From: Salinicola socius
Lineage (GTDB): Bacteria; Pseudomonadota; Gammaproteobacteria; Pseudomonadales; Halomonadaceae
DNA: 64,000 bases
Direction: 5' to 3'
Assembly: GCF_001937195.1 (NCBI RefSeq)
Contig: NZ_MSDO01000002.1
Span: 1 to 64,000, forward strand
A program made the position numbers and the translations under genes. The notes under the pieces were generated by a model that did no database searches, was not told the DNA's origin, and saw nothing but the letters and a program-made list of their open reading frames with translations. Positions 38,047-47,507 of the stretch are shown here, piece by piece (the stretch's first letter is position 1; each line of letters starts with the position of its first letter).

Positions 38047-38973
38047 TCAGGGGATCGTCGGCAGATCGATTTCATCGCTGCGCTGAATACCGGCGGTCAT
38101 CTCGCGGCACAGGCGCAGAAACTCCCGCATGCCGGTGGTCAGATACTTCTGGCGGTGCCAGATGAAAGCGAATCGGCGCGTCAGATCCAGTTCGGGCGTC
38201 GCGATTGGTACCAGGCTGCCGCGGCGGAAGGCATCTCTCAGTGCCAGACGCGATACGCAGCCAATGCCGAGACCAGACTCCACGGCGCGCTTGATCCCTT
38301 CGGTATGTTCCAGCTCCAGCAGGATGTTGAAGCGGCCCCGTCGGTGGCGCATGGCATGTTCCAGTGTCCTGCGCGTGCCGGAACCCACCTCTCGCATGAT
38401 CCACGCCTCGCGCAGCAGTCGCTCGACATCGGCGCTACGCGCTTCGGCCAGCGGGTGACGAGGGGAGCAGAACACGGTGAGATCGTCTTCGATCCAGGGT
38501 TGAATGACGATATCGTCATGCTGGCAGTCGCCCTCGATCAGACCCAGATCCAGCTCATGCAGCGCGATGCGTTCGACGATCGAGGCGGTATTGCGAACCT
38601 GCAGCCTGACCCGGCTTTCCGGATAGCGCTGCATGAAGTCGCTGATCAGCAGCGTTGCCAGATAATTGCCGATCGTCAGCGTCGCTCCGACTTCCAGCGA
38701 GCTGATACCGCTCTGGCCCTGCAGCAGCTCTTCGATCTCCTCCCCGCGATCCAGCAAGGCGACCGCCTTGGGCAGTAGCTGAAAACCCAGCGCATTCAGT
38801 TTGAGGCGTTTGCCGAGTCGATCCAGCAACTGGCAGTCGAACTGACGCTCCAGTTCCGCCAGCGCGGTGCTCGTTGCCGACTGCGACATCGACAGCGTCT
38901 GAGCGGCGCGGGAAACGCTCTGATGCTGGGCGATCGCCACGAAAACCTCGAGTTGACGCAGGGTATAGCGCAT
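38047..38973 (-). CDS. finR: LysR-family regulator, FinR-like
   Basis: 308 aa. N-terminal winged helix MRYTLRQLEVFVAIAQHQSVSRAAQTLSMSQ-type with a C-terminal substrate-binding domain. It is divergent from the ferredoxin-NADP reductase gene, the same arrangement as finR-fpr in Pseudomonas putida, where FinR activates fpr under oxidative or sulfur stress. The symbol is given on synteny and general similarity. A palindrome at 38999-39013 lies just upstream of its own start. Confidence 0.8.
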   Translation of the reverse strand: MRYTLRQLEVFVAIAQHQSVSRAAQTLSMSQSATSTALAELERQFDCQLLDRLGKRLKLNALGFQLLPKAVALLDRGEEIEELLQGQSGISSLEVGATLTIGNYLATLLISDFMQRYPESRVRLQVRNTASIVERIALHELDLGLIEGDCQHDDIVIQPWIEDDLTVFCSPRHPLAEARSADVERLLREAWIMREVGSGTRRTLEHAMRHRRGRFNILLELEHTEGIKRAVESGLGIGCVSRLALRDAFRRGSLVPIATPELDLTRRFAFIWHRQKYLTTGMREFLRLCREMTAGIQRSDEIDLPTIP

Positions 38974-38998
38974 GTCCTGGATCCGTTATCGATTTTGT

Positions 38999-39013
38999 GG
39001 ATATAGAATATCC
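38999..39013. promoter_or_regulatory. LysR-type operator between finR and fpr
   Basis: GGATAT-AGA-ATATCC, a perfect dyad, 25 bases upstream of the finR start and 112 bases before fpr. A second ATCCAC about ten bases on pairs with GTGGAT at the left edge, giving a repeated half-site. Binding by FinR is inferred. Confidence 0.6.
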
Positions 39014-39125
39014 AAATAATCCACTTAACAGAATACTGGCAGTTTCTTATAGTTCGGTCATCTACTTGGCATCTCATCTATGCCTTTTCGCTATTATCGG
39101 TCGCAGTCATCGTCAGGAGTCGGTC

Positions 39126-39902
39126 ATGAGCAAGTTTGCCCTGGAAGAGGTCTTGAGCGTTCACCACTGGAACGACACGCTGTTCAGCTTCCGGACCACG
39201 CGCGAACGCAGTTTGCGCTTCAAGAACGGGCAGTTCGTCATGATCGGCCTGGAAGTCGACGGCAAGCCGCTGGTGCGCGCTTATTCCGTCGCCAGCCCCA
39301 ACTATGAAGATCACCTCGAGTTCTTCAGCATCAAGGTACAGGATGGTCCGCTGACGTCGCGTCTGCAGCACCTCAAGGTGGGCGATCAGATCATGGTCAG
39401 CCGCAAGCCGACCGGTACGCTGGTCTGCGACGATCTGCTGCCGGGACGCAACCTGTACATGCTTTCCACCGGCACCGGGCTGGCCCCTTTCATGAGCCTG
39501 ATTCAGGATCCCGAAGCCTATGAGCGCTTCGAGAAGATCGTGCTGATTCACGGCGTGCGGTCGGTCAGCGAGCTGGCCTACGCCGACTTCATCTCCAAGG
39601 AGCTGCCGGCGCACGAGTACCTGGGCGACGAGATTCGCGAGAAGCTGGTCTATTACCCGACGGTGACGCGCGAAGCGTTTCACACCATGGGTCGCCTGAC
39701 CGACCATATCCGCAGCGGCAAGCTGTTCGAGGACACGGGCTTGCCGCCGCTGGATCCGAAGCAGGATCGGGCCATGATCTGCGGCAGCCCGGCGATGCTC
39801 GAGGAGACCAGCGGGCTGCTCGACGAGCTGGGGTTTGCCATTTCGCCGCGAATGGGCGAGCCGGGTGACTATGTCATCGAGCGGGCTTTTGTTGAAAAAT
39901 AA
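39126..39902 (+). CDS. fpr: Ferredoxin/flavodoxin-NADP(+) reductase
   Basis: 258 aa, subclass I bacterial FPR. The FAD motif is VRAYSVASPNYED (R-x-Y-S), NADP-binding MLSTGTGLAPFMSL and ICGSPAML; C-terminus VIERAFVEK matches the Pseudomonas/Azotobacter subclass. ATG 39126 has an AGGAG site; the frame is open upstream only as a shadow of the finR promoter region. It supplies reduced ferredoxin or flavodoxin and redox balance. Confidence 0.93.
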   Translation: MSKFALEEVLSVHHWNDTLFSFRTTRERSLRFKNGQFVMIGLEVDGKPLVRAYSVASPNYEDHLEFFSIKVQDGPLTSRLQHLKVGDQIMVSRKPTGTLVCDDLLPGRNLYMLSTGTGLAPFMSLIQDPEAYERFEKIVLIHGVRSVSELAYADFISKELPAHEYLGDEIREKLVYYPTVTREAFHTMGRLTDHIRSGKLFEDTGLPPLDPKQDRAMICGSPAMLEETSGLLDELGFAISPRMGEPGDYVIERAFVEK

Positions 39903-39960
39903 GGTCGAGAAGTGATCCGACTCGCCGAGCGCGTGATGACGTAAGCTCGAAGCGGAAATA

Positions 39961-40001
39961 AAAACCGCCTCCCCGGCAGGACCGTGGAGGCGGTTTTTTT
40001 T
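39961..40001 (+). terminator. Rho-independent terminator of fpr
   Basis: AACCGCCTCC / GGAGGCGGTT arms with a 13-base loop and eight T, 59 bases after the fpr stop. Confidence 0.9.
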
Positions 40002-40030
40002 GGGGCTGATTTCGAGCGCAAGTTTGAGTT

Positions 40031-40529
<499 letters not shown>

Positions 40530-40602
40530 TCAAGTCCTTGAGTCGCCGTCATGAATGCCGGACGACCGTTAGTTTAAGCATACACCGCCGATCGCGGGAA
40601 TT

Positions 40603-40626
40603 AAAAAAGGCCCCCCGAAGGGGGCC
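40603..40626 (-). terminator. Rho-independent terminator of amt
   Basis: Read on the minus strand: GGCCCCC-TTCG-GGGGGCC followed by six T. It lies 34 bases beyond the amt stop and before the glnK copy 1 gene. Confidence 0.9.
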
Positions 40627-40659
40627 AGGGGAGCACGCCAGCTCACTCGGTGTATCGGC

Positions 40660-41910
40660 TTACTTCTTGCCGACGTTGAATTCAGGATAGGCTTCCATAC
40701 CGCATTCCGCGATGTCGACGCCTTCATATTCTTCTTCTTCGGAGACTCGGATACCCATGACGGCCTTGATGATGCCCCAGACGATCAGGCTGGCAATGAA
40801 GGTCCAGGCGAAGATCGTCGCGATACCCAGCAACTGGGCGCCGAAGGTGGCATCACCGTTGGAGAAGGGTACCGCGACCAGCCCCCAGATGCCGACCACG
40901 CCATGAACCGAGATGGCACCGACCGGATCATCGATCTTGACCTTGTCGAGCGTCACGATGGCGACGACCACCAGCAGGCCACCGACCGCACCGATCAGCG
41001 TGGCGGTGAGCGCGGTCGGCGCCAGCGGCTCGGCAGTGATGGCAACCAGGCCCGCCAGGGCGCCGTTCAATGCCATGGTCAGGTCCGCCTTGCGGAACCA
41101 GAGCTTGGCCAGAATGATCGCGGCGATGACGCCACCGGCCGCGGCCGCGTTGGTGTTGACGAAAACCTGCGCCACGGCGTTGGCTTCACCGATATTGGAA
41201 ACCATCAGCTCGGAGCCACCGTTGAAACCGAACCAGCCCAGCCACAGGATGAAGGTGCCGAGCGTTGCCAGCGGCAGGTTGGAGCCAGGAATCGCGTAGA
41301 TAGCACCGTTCTTGCCGTACTTGCCCTTGCGCGCGCCCAGCAGCAGAACCCCGGCGAAAGCGGCTGTCGCGCCACACAGGTGGACGACACCGGACCCGGC
41401 GAAATCCTGGAAACCGGCTGCGTCGAGGAAACCGCCGCCCCACTTCCAGTAGCCCTGGATCGGATAGATGAAGCCGGTCATGACGACGGCGAAGAGCATG
41501 AACGCCCAGAGCTTCATGCGTTCGGCGACGGCACCGGAGACGATCGACATGGCCGTGGCAACGAAGACGACCTGGAAAAAGAAGTCCGAACGCGCGGAGT
41601 AGTAGACGTCGCCGCCGCTGGACATCACGTCGTCGACGCTGTTTTCCGCACCGATCAGAAAGCCGAGGCTCGGGAAGAAGCCACCGCTCTCGCTGGAGTA
41701 CATGATGTGATAGCCGACCAGCAGATACATGGTACAGGCAATGGCGTAGAGAACGACGTTCTTGGTCAGAATCTCGGTGGTGTTCTTGGCGCGAACCAGG
41801 CCCGCCTCGAGCATGGCAAAACCGGCCGCCATCCACATCACCAGGGCACCAGTCACCAGAAAGTAGAAGGTGTCGAGTGCGTAGGAAAGTTGAACCACTT
41901 GATCATTCAT
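40660..41910 (-). CDS. amtB: Ammonium transporter AmtB
   Basis: 416 aa with 11 helices. Pore histidines in SGVVHLCGATAA and SVHGVVGIWG; N-terminal YFLVTGALVMWMAAGFAMLEAGLVRAKN is canonical. The C-terminus (DIAECGMEAYPEFNVG) carries the conserved tail that GlnK contacts. It lies 25 bases after the upstream glnK gene in an NtrC/sigma-54-type operon. It transports ammonium and is blocked by GlnK in relatives. Confidence 0.95.
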   Translation of the reverse strand: MNDQVVQLSYALDTFYFLVTGALVMWMAAGFAMLEAGLVRAKNTTEILTKNVVLYAIACTMYLLVGYHIMYSSESGGFFPSLGFLIGAENSVDDVMSSGGDVYYSARSDFFFQVVFVATAMSIVSGAVAERMKLWAFMLFAVVMTGFIYPIQGYWKWGGGFLDAAGFQDFAGSGVVHLCGATAAFAGVLLLGARKGKYGKNGAIYAIPGSNLPLATLGTFILWLGWFGFNGGSELMVSNIGEANAVAQVFVNTNAAAAGGVIAAIILAKLWFRKADLTMALNGALAGLVAITAEPLAPTALTATLIGAVGGLLVVVAIVTLDKVKIDDPVGAISVHGVVGIWGLVAVPFSNGDATFGAQLLGIATIFAWTFIASLIVWGIIKAVMGIRVSEEEEYEGVDIAECGMEAYPEFNVGKK

Positions 41911-41935
41911 TCTTTTGTCTCCTCGTTCCGCGCCG

Positions 41936-42310
<375 letters not shown>

Positions 42311-42316
42311 TTACAC

Positions 42317-42331
42317 GCAGGACACATGCCA
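42317..42331 (-). promoter_or_regulatory. Sigma-54 promoter of glnK-amtB
   Basis: Minus-strand TGGCATGTGTCCTGC: GG and GC are 12 apart; two deviations from TGGCAC-N5-TTGC. It lies 43 bases upstream of the glnK ATG. Confidence 0.65.
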
Positions 42332-42450
42332 CCCGGCATCGACGACATTGAAATCAATGACTTGAAGTCGTTTTTGTCGTCGCTACGCTCTGGCGCGTAA
42401 CGGTGATGCCCGATAATCGCACCAATAAGAGGCGCCTGGGTTTTCGGTGT

Positions 42451-42463
42451 GCACCGTTTGTGC
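42451..42463. promoter_or_regulatory. NtrC-like site upstream of glnK-amtB
   Basis: GCAC-CGTTT-GTGC dyad, about 120 bases upstream of the sigma-54 promoter. Same spacing class as the GCACC/GGTGC site before aapJ. Confidence 0.6.
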
Positions 42464-42554
42464 GCAGGCGAGAAAGCGTGACTTTGCGTATGCTGAATGG
42501 CTAGCCATCACGGCGATGATCATCAACGCAGCAGGGCACCAAGGAGAGAACGTC

Positions 42555-42881
42555 ATGTCGGCACAGGATCGGTTCGAACGCTTGACCAGGCAGTTGGGCG
42601 ACAAGTTGCATGGCGCGTCTCAAGCGCCGGGCGATATTCAGCGCAACATGCAGGGCGTGTTGCGTGGCGCGATGGAACGCATGGAAATCGTGTCTCGAGA
42701 GGACTTCGACATCATGATGGAAGTGCTTCAGCGCACTCGTGAGCGGGTCGAGGCATTGGAGGAGCAGGTCGCGGCACTGGAGAACACGCTCCAGAGCGAG
42801 CAGGCATCCCAGCCCAGGGTCCAGCCCCACGTGCCGCCCATCGACGATGTGGATGGCAGCGCTCACGGGAAGAAATCCTGA
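42555..42881 (+). CDS. ubiK: Ubiquinone biosynthesis accessory factor UbiK
   Basis: 108 aa. BMFP-type (YqiC) protein: N-terminal amphipathic segment MSAQDRFERLTRQLG, then a coiled coil REDFDIMMEVLQRTRERVEALEEQVAALE, and a disordered tail. UbiK helps UbiJ assemble the aerobic Q8 complex and has membrane-fusion activity in vitro. ATG 42555 follows AAGGAGAG. The comM gene follows at a 139-base distance, a common gammaproteobacterial pairing. Confidence 0.9.
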   Translation: MSAQDRFERLTRQLGDKLHGASQAPGDIQRNMQGVLRGAMERMEIVSREDFDIMMEVLQRTRERVEALEEQVAALENTLQSEQASQPRVQPHVPPIDDVDGSAHGKKS

Positions 42882-43020
42882 GCGAGGTGACGACGGTTCG
42901 GAGCGTTACCCATGATTGCAATAATGCGTAACATTATGTAGTCGTGTAGGCTGGATGGCATGCCGCTCCGGCATGCCTCTGGCCTGTGGCACCCGCCCAG
43001 GTGTGGACCGGGGAGACGAC

Positions 43021-44541
43021 ATGACCCTTGCCATCGTGCGCGCTCGCGCCAGCCTCGGACTCGAGGCACCGGAAGTCCTGATCGAGGTACATCTCAGTAA
43101 CGGCCTGCCCGGGCTGACGCTGGTCGGACTGCCGGAGGCCGCGGTCAAGGAGAGCCGCGAGCGCGTTCGAAGCGCGCTCATCAATGCCGGATTCGAATTC
43201 CCTTCTCGCCGCATCACGCTCAATCTGGCGCCCGCCGACCTGCCCAAGGATGGCGGGCGTTTCGACCTCCCCATTGCCCTGGGCATTCTGATGGCCTCCG
43301 GTCAGGTGCCGGTCGAAGCGGCCGAAAAGCTCGAGATCGTCGGCGAACTGGCACTGGACGGCGCGCTGCGCCCGGTGACCGGCGTACTGCCCACGGCACT
43401 GGCGGCGCGACGCGCAGGTCGCGGTCTCATCGTCCCGCTTGCCAATGCCGACGAGGCCGCGCTGGCCGATGGCGTCGAGGTGTTCGCGGCGGGGCATATT
43501 CTCGAAGTGGTGGGTCATTTACTGGGTCGCGAGAAGCTCCCTGCGCACCAGTTTGGGGCGCCGGTTCAGGCGCGGGTTCCGCAGCCCGACATGGCAGACG
43601 TCAAAGGGCAGCATCAGGCGCGCCGAGCGCTGGAAGTCGCGGCGGCGGGCGGTCACAACCTGCTGCTGGCAGGTCCGCCGGGCACCGGCAAGACCATGCT
43701 GGCGAGCCGGCTGGCCGGCATTCTGCCGCCCCTGACACAGGACGAATCGCTCGAGGTCGCCGCCGTGCGCTCGGTCTGCGGGCTGCCGATCATGGAACGC
43801 TGGGGGCAGCGACCGTTTCGCAACCCGCATCACACCTCGAGCAGTGTCGCGCTGGTCGGTGGAGGGTCGCGACCGAGACCCGGCGAGATATCGCTGGCGC
43901 ATCAGGGCGTGCTGTTTCTGGACGAACTCCCGGAGTTCGATCGTCACGTGCTGGAAGTGCTGCGCGAGCCGATGGAGTCGGCGCAGATTCTGATCTCCCG
44001 GGCCAATCATCAGCGCCGCTTTCCGGCCCGTTTCCAGCTTGTCGCGGCGATGAATCCTTGCCCGTGTGGCCATCTCGGCGACCCGCGCCAGCGCTGCCAC
44101 TGCAGCCCGGCGCAGATCCAGCGCTACCAGTCACGGCTGTCCGGGCCGCTGCTGGACCGGATCGATCTCCAGGTCGAAGTGCCGGCACTCCCCGCCACCC
44201 AACTGACCGACCAGACGCCCGGCGAATCTTCCGCCAGCGTGATGGAGCGTGTCCTGGCCGCCCGCCGGCGCCAGCAGGCGCGAGGCTCGCTCAACGCCCA
44301 CCTGCCGGGGCCCGAGCTGGAAGCGGCGTGCGCCTTGTCGCCGGACGAGCGCCAGTGGTTCGCAAGCGTTCTGGACCGTCTCAACCTTTCCGCACGGGCC
44401 TATCACCGCGTACTGCGGGTGGCCTTGACCCTAGCCGACCTCAGCGGTGAAACGCGTGTCGGCAAGGCGCAACTGATGGAGGCGATCGGCTATCGCCAGC
44501 TGGATCGCATGTTGAAAGCCAACGATCCCATGCGGGCCTGA
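43021..44541 (+). CDS. comM: YifB/ComM-family Mg-chelatase-like AAA+ ATPase
   Basis: 506 aa. N-terminal ChlI-like domain (SLGLEAPEVLIEVHLSNGLPGLTLVGLPEAAVKESRERV), Walker A GPPGTGKTMLASRL, Walker B VLFLDELPEF, C-terminal Mg-chelatase region with SCGHLGDP-like PCPCGHLGDP cysteines. ComM is a hexameric branch-migration helicase in natural transformation and recombination. ATG 43021 has GGGGAGA upstream; the extra upstream codons are unlikely. Confidence 0.92.
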   Translation: MTLAIVRARASLGLEAPEVLIEVHLSNGLPGLTLVGLPEAAVKESRERVRSALINAGFEFPSRRITLNLAPADLPKDGGRFDLPIALGILMASGQVPVEAAEKLEIVGELALDGALRPVTGVLPTALAARRAGRGLIVPLANADEAALADGVEVFAAGHILEVVGHLLGREKLPAHQFGAPVQARVPQPDMADVKGQHQARRALEVAAAGGHNLLLAGPPGTGKTMLASRLAGILPPLTQDESLEVAAVRSVCGLPIMERWGQRPFRNPHHTSSSVALVGGGSRPRPGEISLAHQGVLFLDELPEFDRHVLEVLREPMESAQILISRANHQRRFPARFQLVAAMNPCPCGHLGDPRQRCHCSPAQIQRYQSRLSGPLLDRIDLQVEVPALPATQLTDQTPGESSASVMERVLAARRRQQARGSLNAHLPGPELEAACALSPDERQWFASVLDRLNLSARAYHRVLRVALTLADLSGETRVGKAQLMEAIGYRQLDRMLKANDPMRA

Positions 44542-44557
44542 GTCCTGAAGGCGTTGC

Positions 44558-45670
44558 TCAATTCGCTTCCTGCAGCGCCAGGGCCAACGTCTCGAGTCTT
44601 CCCGGTACCAGCGCGTCATCGAGCGCGCTGATGCGCAGCACGTGCCCCAGCGCGGGATGGGCGGGGCGGTGGATCAGCGTGCCTTCCGCCAGCAGCTGCC
44701 GGTGGATCTCGCTCGCGCGTTCGGCGGTTTCCATTCTCAGACTGACGAAATTGGTCGTGCTGGGCAGCACCTCGGCGCCACGCTCCTGCAACCATTGGCT
44801 CAGCGCTTCGCGTCGCTTGACCACCGCTGCCACGTGCTCGCGGGTTTCGTCGGGATGCCGGAGCACGGTCTCTGCGGCCGCCAGCGCCAGCGACGAGACG
44901 GCGTAGTGAATCCTCACCTTCAACAGCATGGCTTGGGTTTCTGGCAAGGCGATGGCGTAACCCACACGCAGCCCTGCCAGTCCATGAGCCTTGGAGAAGG
45001 TGCGTAGCCGAATCACGCCGGGCCAGACGGCATTGGCTTCGGACGCGTCCGCATCGTCACGAAAATCGTGGTAGGCCTCGTCCAGCACCAGGGTGCAGTC
45101 GTCGGGAAGGTGCTCGCGCAGTGCACGCACGTCGGCATCGCTGTGGAGATGGCCGGCGGGGTTGTCGGGGTTGGCCAGATAGACCACCCGAGCCCGTTCG
45201 CGCTTGGCCGCGGCTGCCAGCCCGCCGAGGTCCGGGGCCAGATAACCCGGGCCGCTGGCGTACTCGACTTCGATCTGGCGACAGCCGTGTCCGTGCACGA
45301 AGTAGCTCCAGGTCGGGTAGGTGCCGGCGCTGGTGATGACCGTGTCCCCCGGCTCGCACAGCGCACGCAGCGTCAGCGCCATCAGGCTGTCCGCGCCCGC
45401 ATCTACCAGCAGTGTCTCCATCGGCAGCCCCAGGCCTTCGGCGAGCAGCTCGCGAATCCGCCACGCCTCGGCGTCGCCGTAGGTACGGGCGAGGTCGGCG
45501 ATGTCGCTTCCGAATCGCGCCGCCAGCGCCCGATGGGGCATATCCAACCCTTCATTGGAACCGATGCGATGGGGCAGCGCGTGGCCCAGACGGCGTTCCA
45601 GCGCCTGTAAGCCGGGGAAGGGATTGTGGGGGCCGTGCTGGTTTTCGAGATGGGGAGCAAAGCGTGACAT
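44558..45670 (-). CDS. Class I/II PLP-dependent aminotransferase (HisC-like)
   Basis: 370 aa. PLP lysine in TFSKAHGLAGLRVGYA; substrate/PLP contacts in YLANPDNPAGH and LDEAYHDFRDD. Similar to histidinol-phosphate aminotransferases and threonine-phosphate decarboxylases, but not in a his or cob operon, so the substrate is uncertain. ATG 45670 gives the family-like start. The gene converges on comM with a 16-base gap. Confidence 0.85.
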   Translation of the reverse strand: MSRFAPHLENQHGPHNPFPGLQALERRLGHALPHRIGSNEGLDMPHRALAARFGSDIADLARTYGDAEAWRIRELLAEGLGLPMETLLVDAGADSLMALTLRALCEPGDTVITSAGTYPTWSYFVHGHGCRQIEVEYASGPGYLAPDLGGLAAAAKRERARVVYLANPDNPAGHLHSDADVRALREHLPDDCTLVLDEAYHDFRDDADASEANAVWPGVIRLRTFSKAHGLAGLRVGYAIALPETQAMLLKVRIHYAVSSLALAAAETVLRHPDETREHVAAVVKRREALSQWLQERGAEVLPSTTNFVSLRMETAERASEIHRQLLAEGTLIHRPAHPALGHVLRISALDDALVPGRLETLALALQEAN

Positions 45671-45746
45671 GGGCTTCTCAGTCGTGACGTTGAGCGATAG
45701 CGGATGGTGGAAACGATAAAAGGGGCAGCGACGTTCACTGGCGAGT

Positions 45747-46256
45747 TCACGGTGCCGAGAGGGCATCGTCCGATGGCAGGGCGTCAAGATCCACCGCGCC
45801 GCTGGCCTGCCAGTGCCAGTGAGTACCCTCGTCCCCCGGGCGGGATAGATCGAACTGCAGCCGATAGGGCTGCAGGATACGGTCGCTCAAGTGCAGCGGC
45901 GGGGTCTCGGCGCTGAGCCGGGCTTGCAGCAGCCACTGCTGGCTGGCGCTTTGCGACATCGAGACGGGCGCCCAGTCCAGCACGTGCGGTGCGTTCTCCT
46001 GGCTCAGCAGCCCCCGGGCCAGCGCTTCATTGAGCGCCTCGGGGGTAATCGGCAGTGACGCATCCACCTGCGCTGGGCGCATCAGGACAGTGACCGCCGA
46101 GGCGTTCTCGGAAGACCAGGGCGGCGTCTCGAGCAGGCCTCGGGCCGCGTTATCCGCCAACCCGCGCAGCGCTTCGCGAGCGTCCGGCGGCGACTGGCTG
46201 AGGCCAGCGCAGCCGGCCAGCGTCATGACCAGGATGCTGACGAGCAGAAACTTCAT
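45747..46256 (-). CDS. Lipoprotein of unknown function
   Basis: 169 aa. Signal ends at lipobox LAGC (Cys16). The mature protein is Ala/Ser/Pro-rich with repeated leucines and no recognised domain. The ATG overlaps the stop of the upstream hydrolase (ATGA), so the two are co-translated; 76 bases separate it from the aminotransferase. Confidence 0.75.
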   Translation of the reverse strand: MKFLLVSILVMTLAGCAGLSQSPPDAREALRGLADNAARGLLETPPWSSENASAVTVLMRPAQVDASLPITPEALNEALARGLLSQENAPHVLDWAPVSMSQSASQQWLLQARLSAETPPLHLSDRILQPYRLQFDLSRPGDEGTHWHWQASGAVDLDALPSDDALSAP

Positions 46257-47254
46257 GGCTTTGGCTTTGGAACGGGAACTGGTGGGTGCGTCGCCGCGAA
46301 GCGTGTCAGAAAGTCATCGAGCGCTTCGAAAAGCAGACGTCGGATCGGCTCCGCCTCGTTGACCAGGTGGTGGCGGGCATCGGGGTGCCGCACCACCTGG
46401 GCGCGCGGAAACTTGCGCCGCAGTGCCTTGAGATTCCAGCTCCAGTCGACGGTCAGGTCCTGCTCGCCCTGCAGGATCAGCACCGGCAGCTCGCTGGGCG
46501 GACGCTTCAGCAGCGTCGGCATCCAGCGGCGCATTGCGGTGACCCAGGTCAGTGCCAGATGATCGTCCTGCAGCGGGTCGTGCAGACGTAAAAAATCGGC
46601 GAAGTCGAGATTGGTGGTATTGGCGCGATACTTTCGGGGAATGGTATCCACGAACGGACTGGCGATACGGTGGAGCCAGCGCGACTGATTCCAGCCCCAC
46701 GGGCGGACCAGCGGCGCCAGCATTACCAGCCCTTGCCACGGCGCCTGATCGCCGCGCGCCAGGGCATCGGTGGCGACGATCGAGGCGCCCGTGCTTTGGC
46801 CGATCGCCAGCCACGGGCCCGGCGCGAGATTCAGGTCGGCGATCTGGCGTTCGATGCTATTGAAGCACTTCACGTAATCGGTGAAATCATCGATGGTGGC
46901 ACGAGCACCGCTGGAGAGTCCGTGGCCGGGCAGATCCCACATCACGACCTGCCAGCCGAGCGCCAGCAGTCGTTCGAGCAGATGGCCGTAGAGCCCGAGA
47001 TGATCGAAGTAGCCGTGAACCACGAAGATCGTCCCGCGGGGGGCGGGTGGGACCCACACCTGAGTCCACAGTTCGAAGGTTCGGCCTGCCTCGCCTTCGG
47101 CCTGCAGGAAACCGGCATGAAGCTGGAGCTCGGGATGGGCTTCCAGCAGTGCCGACAACCGGTAGTGATCGAGATAGCCGGCCAGTGGCGAATCGGTGGG
47201 CGTTTCGATATGGCGGACGGTGCCAACCGTCTTGAGTGGCGAAAAGTCGAGCAT
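46253..47254 (-). CDS. Alpha/beta hydrolase (lysophospholipase-like)
   Basis: 333 aa. Nucleophile elbow GQSTG in WLAIGQSTGAS, oxyanion strand GTIFVVHGYFDHLGLYGHLLERL, late His in DARHHLVNEAE. Resembles PldB/monoglyceride-lipase type enzymes. No signal peptide. The start is ATG 47254 with AGGAGA seven bases upstream; the ORF is open further upstream only through the glcB promoter region. Confidence 0.85.
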   Translation of the reverse strand: MLDFSPLKTVGTVRHIETPTDSPLAGYLDHYRLSALLEAHPELQLHAGFLQAEGEAGRTFELWTQVWVPPAPRGTIFVVHGYFDHLGLYGHLLERLLALGWQVVMWDLPGHGLSSGARATIDDFTDYVKCFNSIERQIADLNLAPGPWLAIGQSTGASIVATDALARGDQAPWQGLVMLAPLVRPWGWNQSRWLHRIASPFVDTIPRKYRANTTNLDFADFLRLHDPLQDDHLALTWVTAMRRWMPTLLKRPPSELPVLILQGEQDLTVDWSWNLKALRRKFPRAQVVRHPDARHHLVNEAEPIRRLLFEALDDFLTRFAATHPPVPVPKPKP

Positions 47255-47411
47255 GCGTGTGTCTCCTGGTCCGCCTATGCTACTCGCCGTGCGCCGCCGA
47301 AACCATGGCATGAAGCGGGCGATGGCAGGCCGTCGAGACAGCGCCGACGGCGGCTGACGAAGGTCGAAGAAGACAATGCCCGACTGGCTGATTATGATGT
47401 CGTACAGTATG

Positions 47412-47426
47412 TGGAAATATTTTCCA
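47412..47426. promoter_or_regulatory. IclR-like operator upstream of glcB (copy 2)
   Basis: TGGAAA-TAT-TTTCCA followed by TAAATA, a perfect palindrome differing from the E. coli IclR consensus at one central base. It lies 82 bases upstream of the glcB ATG. IclR represses the malate synthase gene aceB in E. coli, so the context fits glyoxylate control. Copy 1 is at 9640-9654. Confidence 0.7.
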
Positions 47427-47507
47427 TAAATAATCTTGGGCCCGATGACGTCGCAGGATGACGAGACGATGACTGTGGCCTCAGTGACCGCCGATCTGGA
47501 GACGAAC

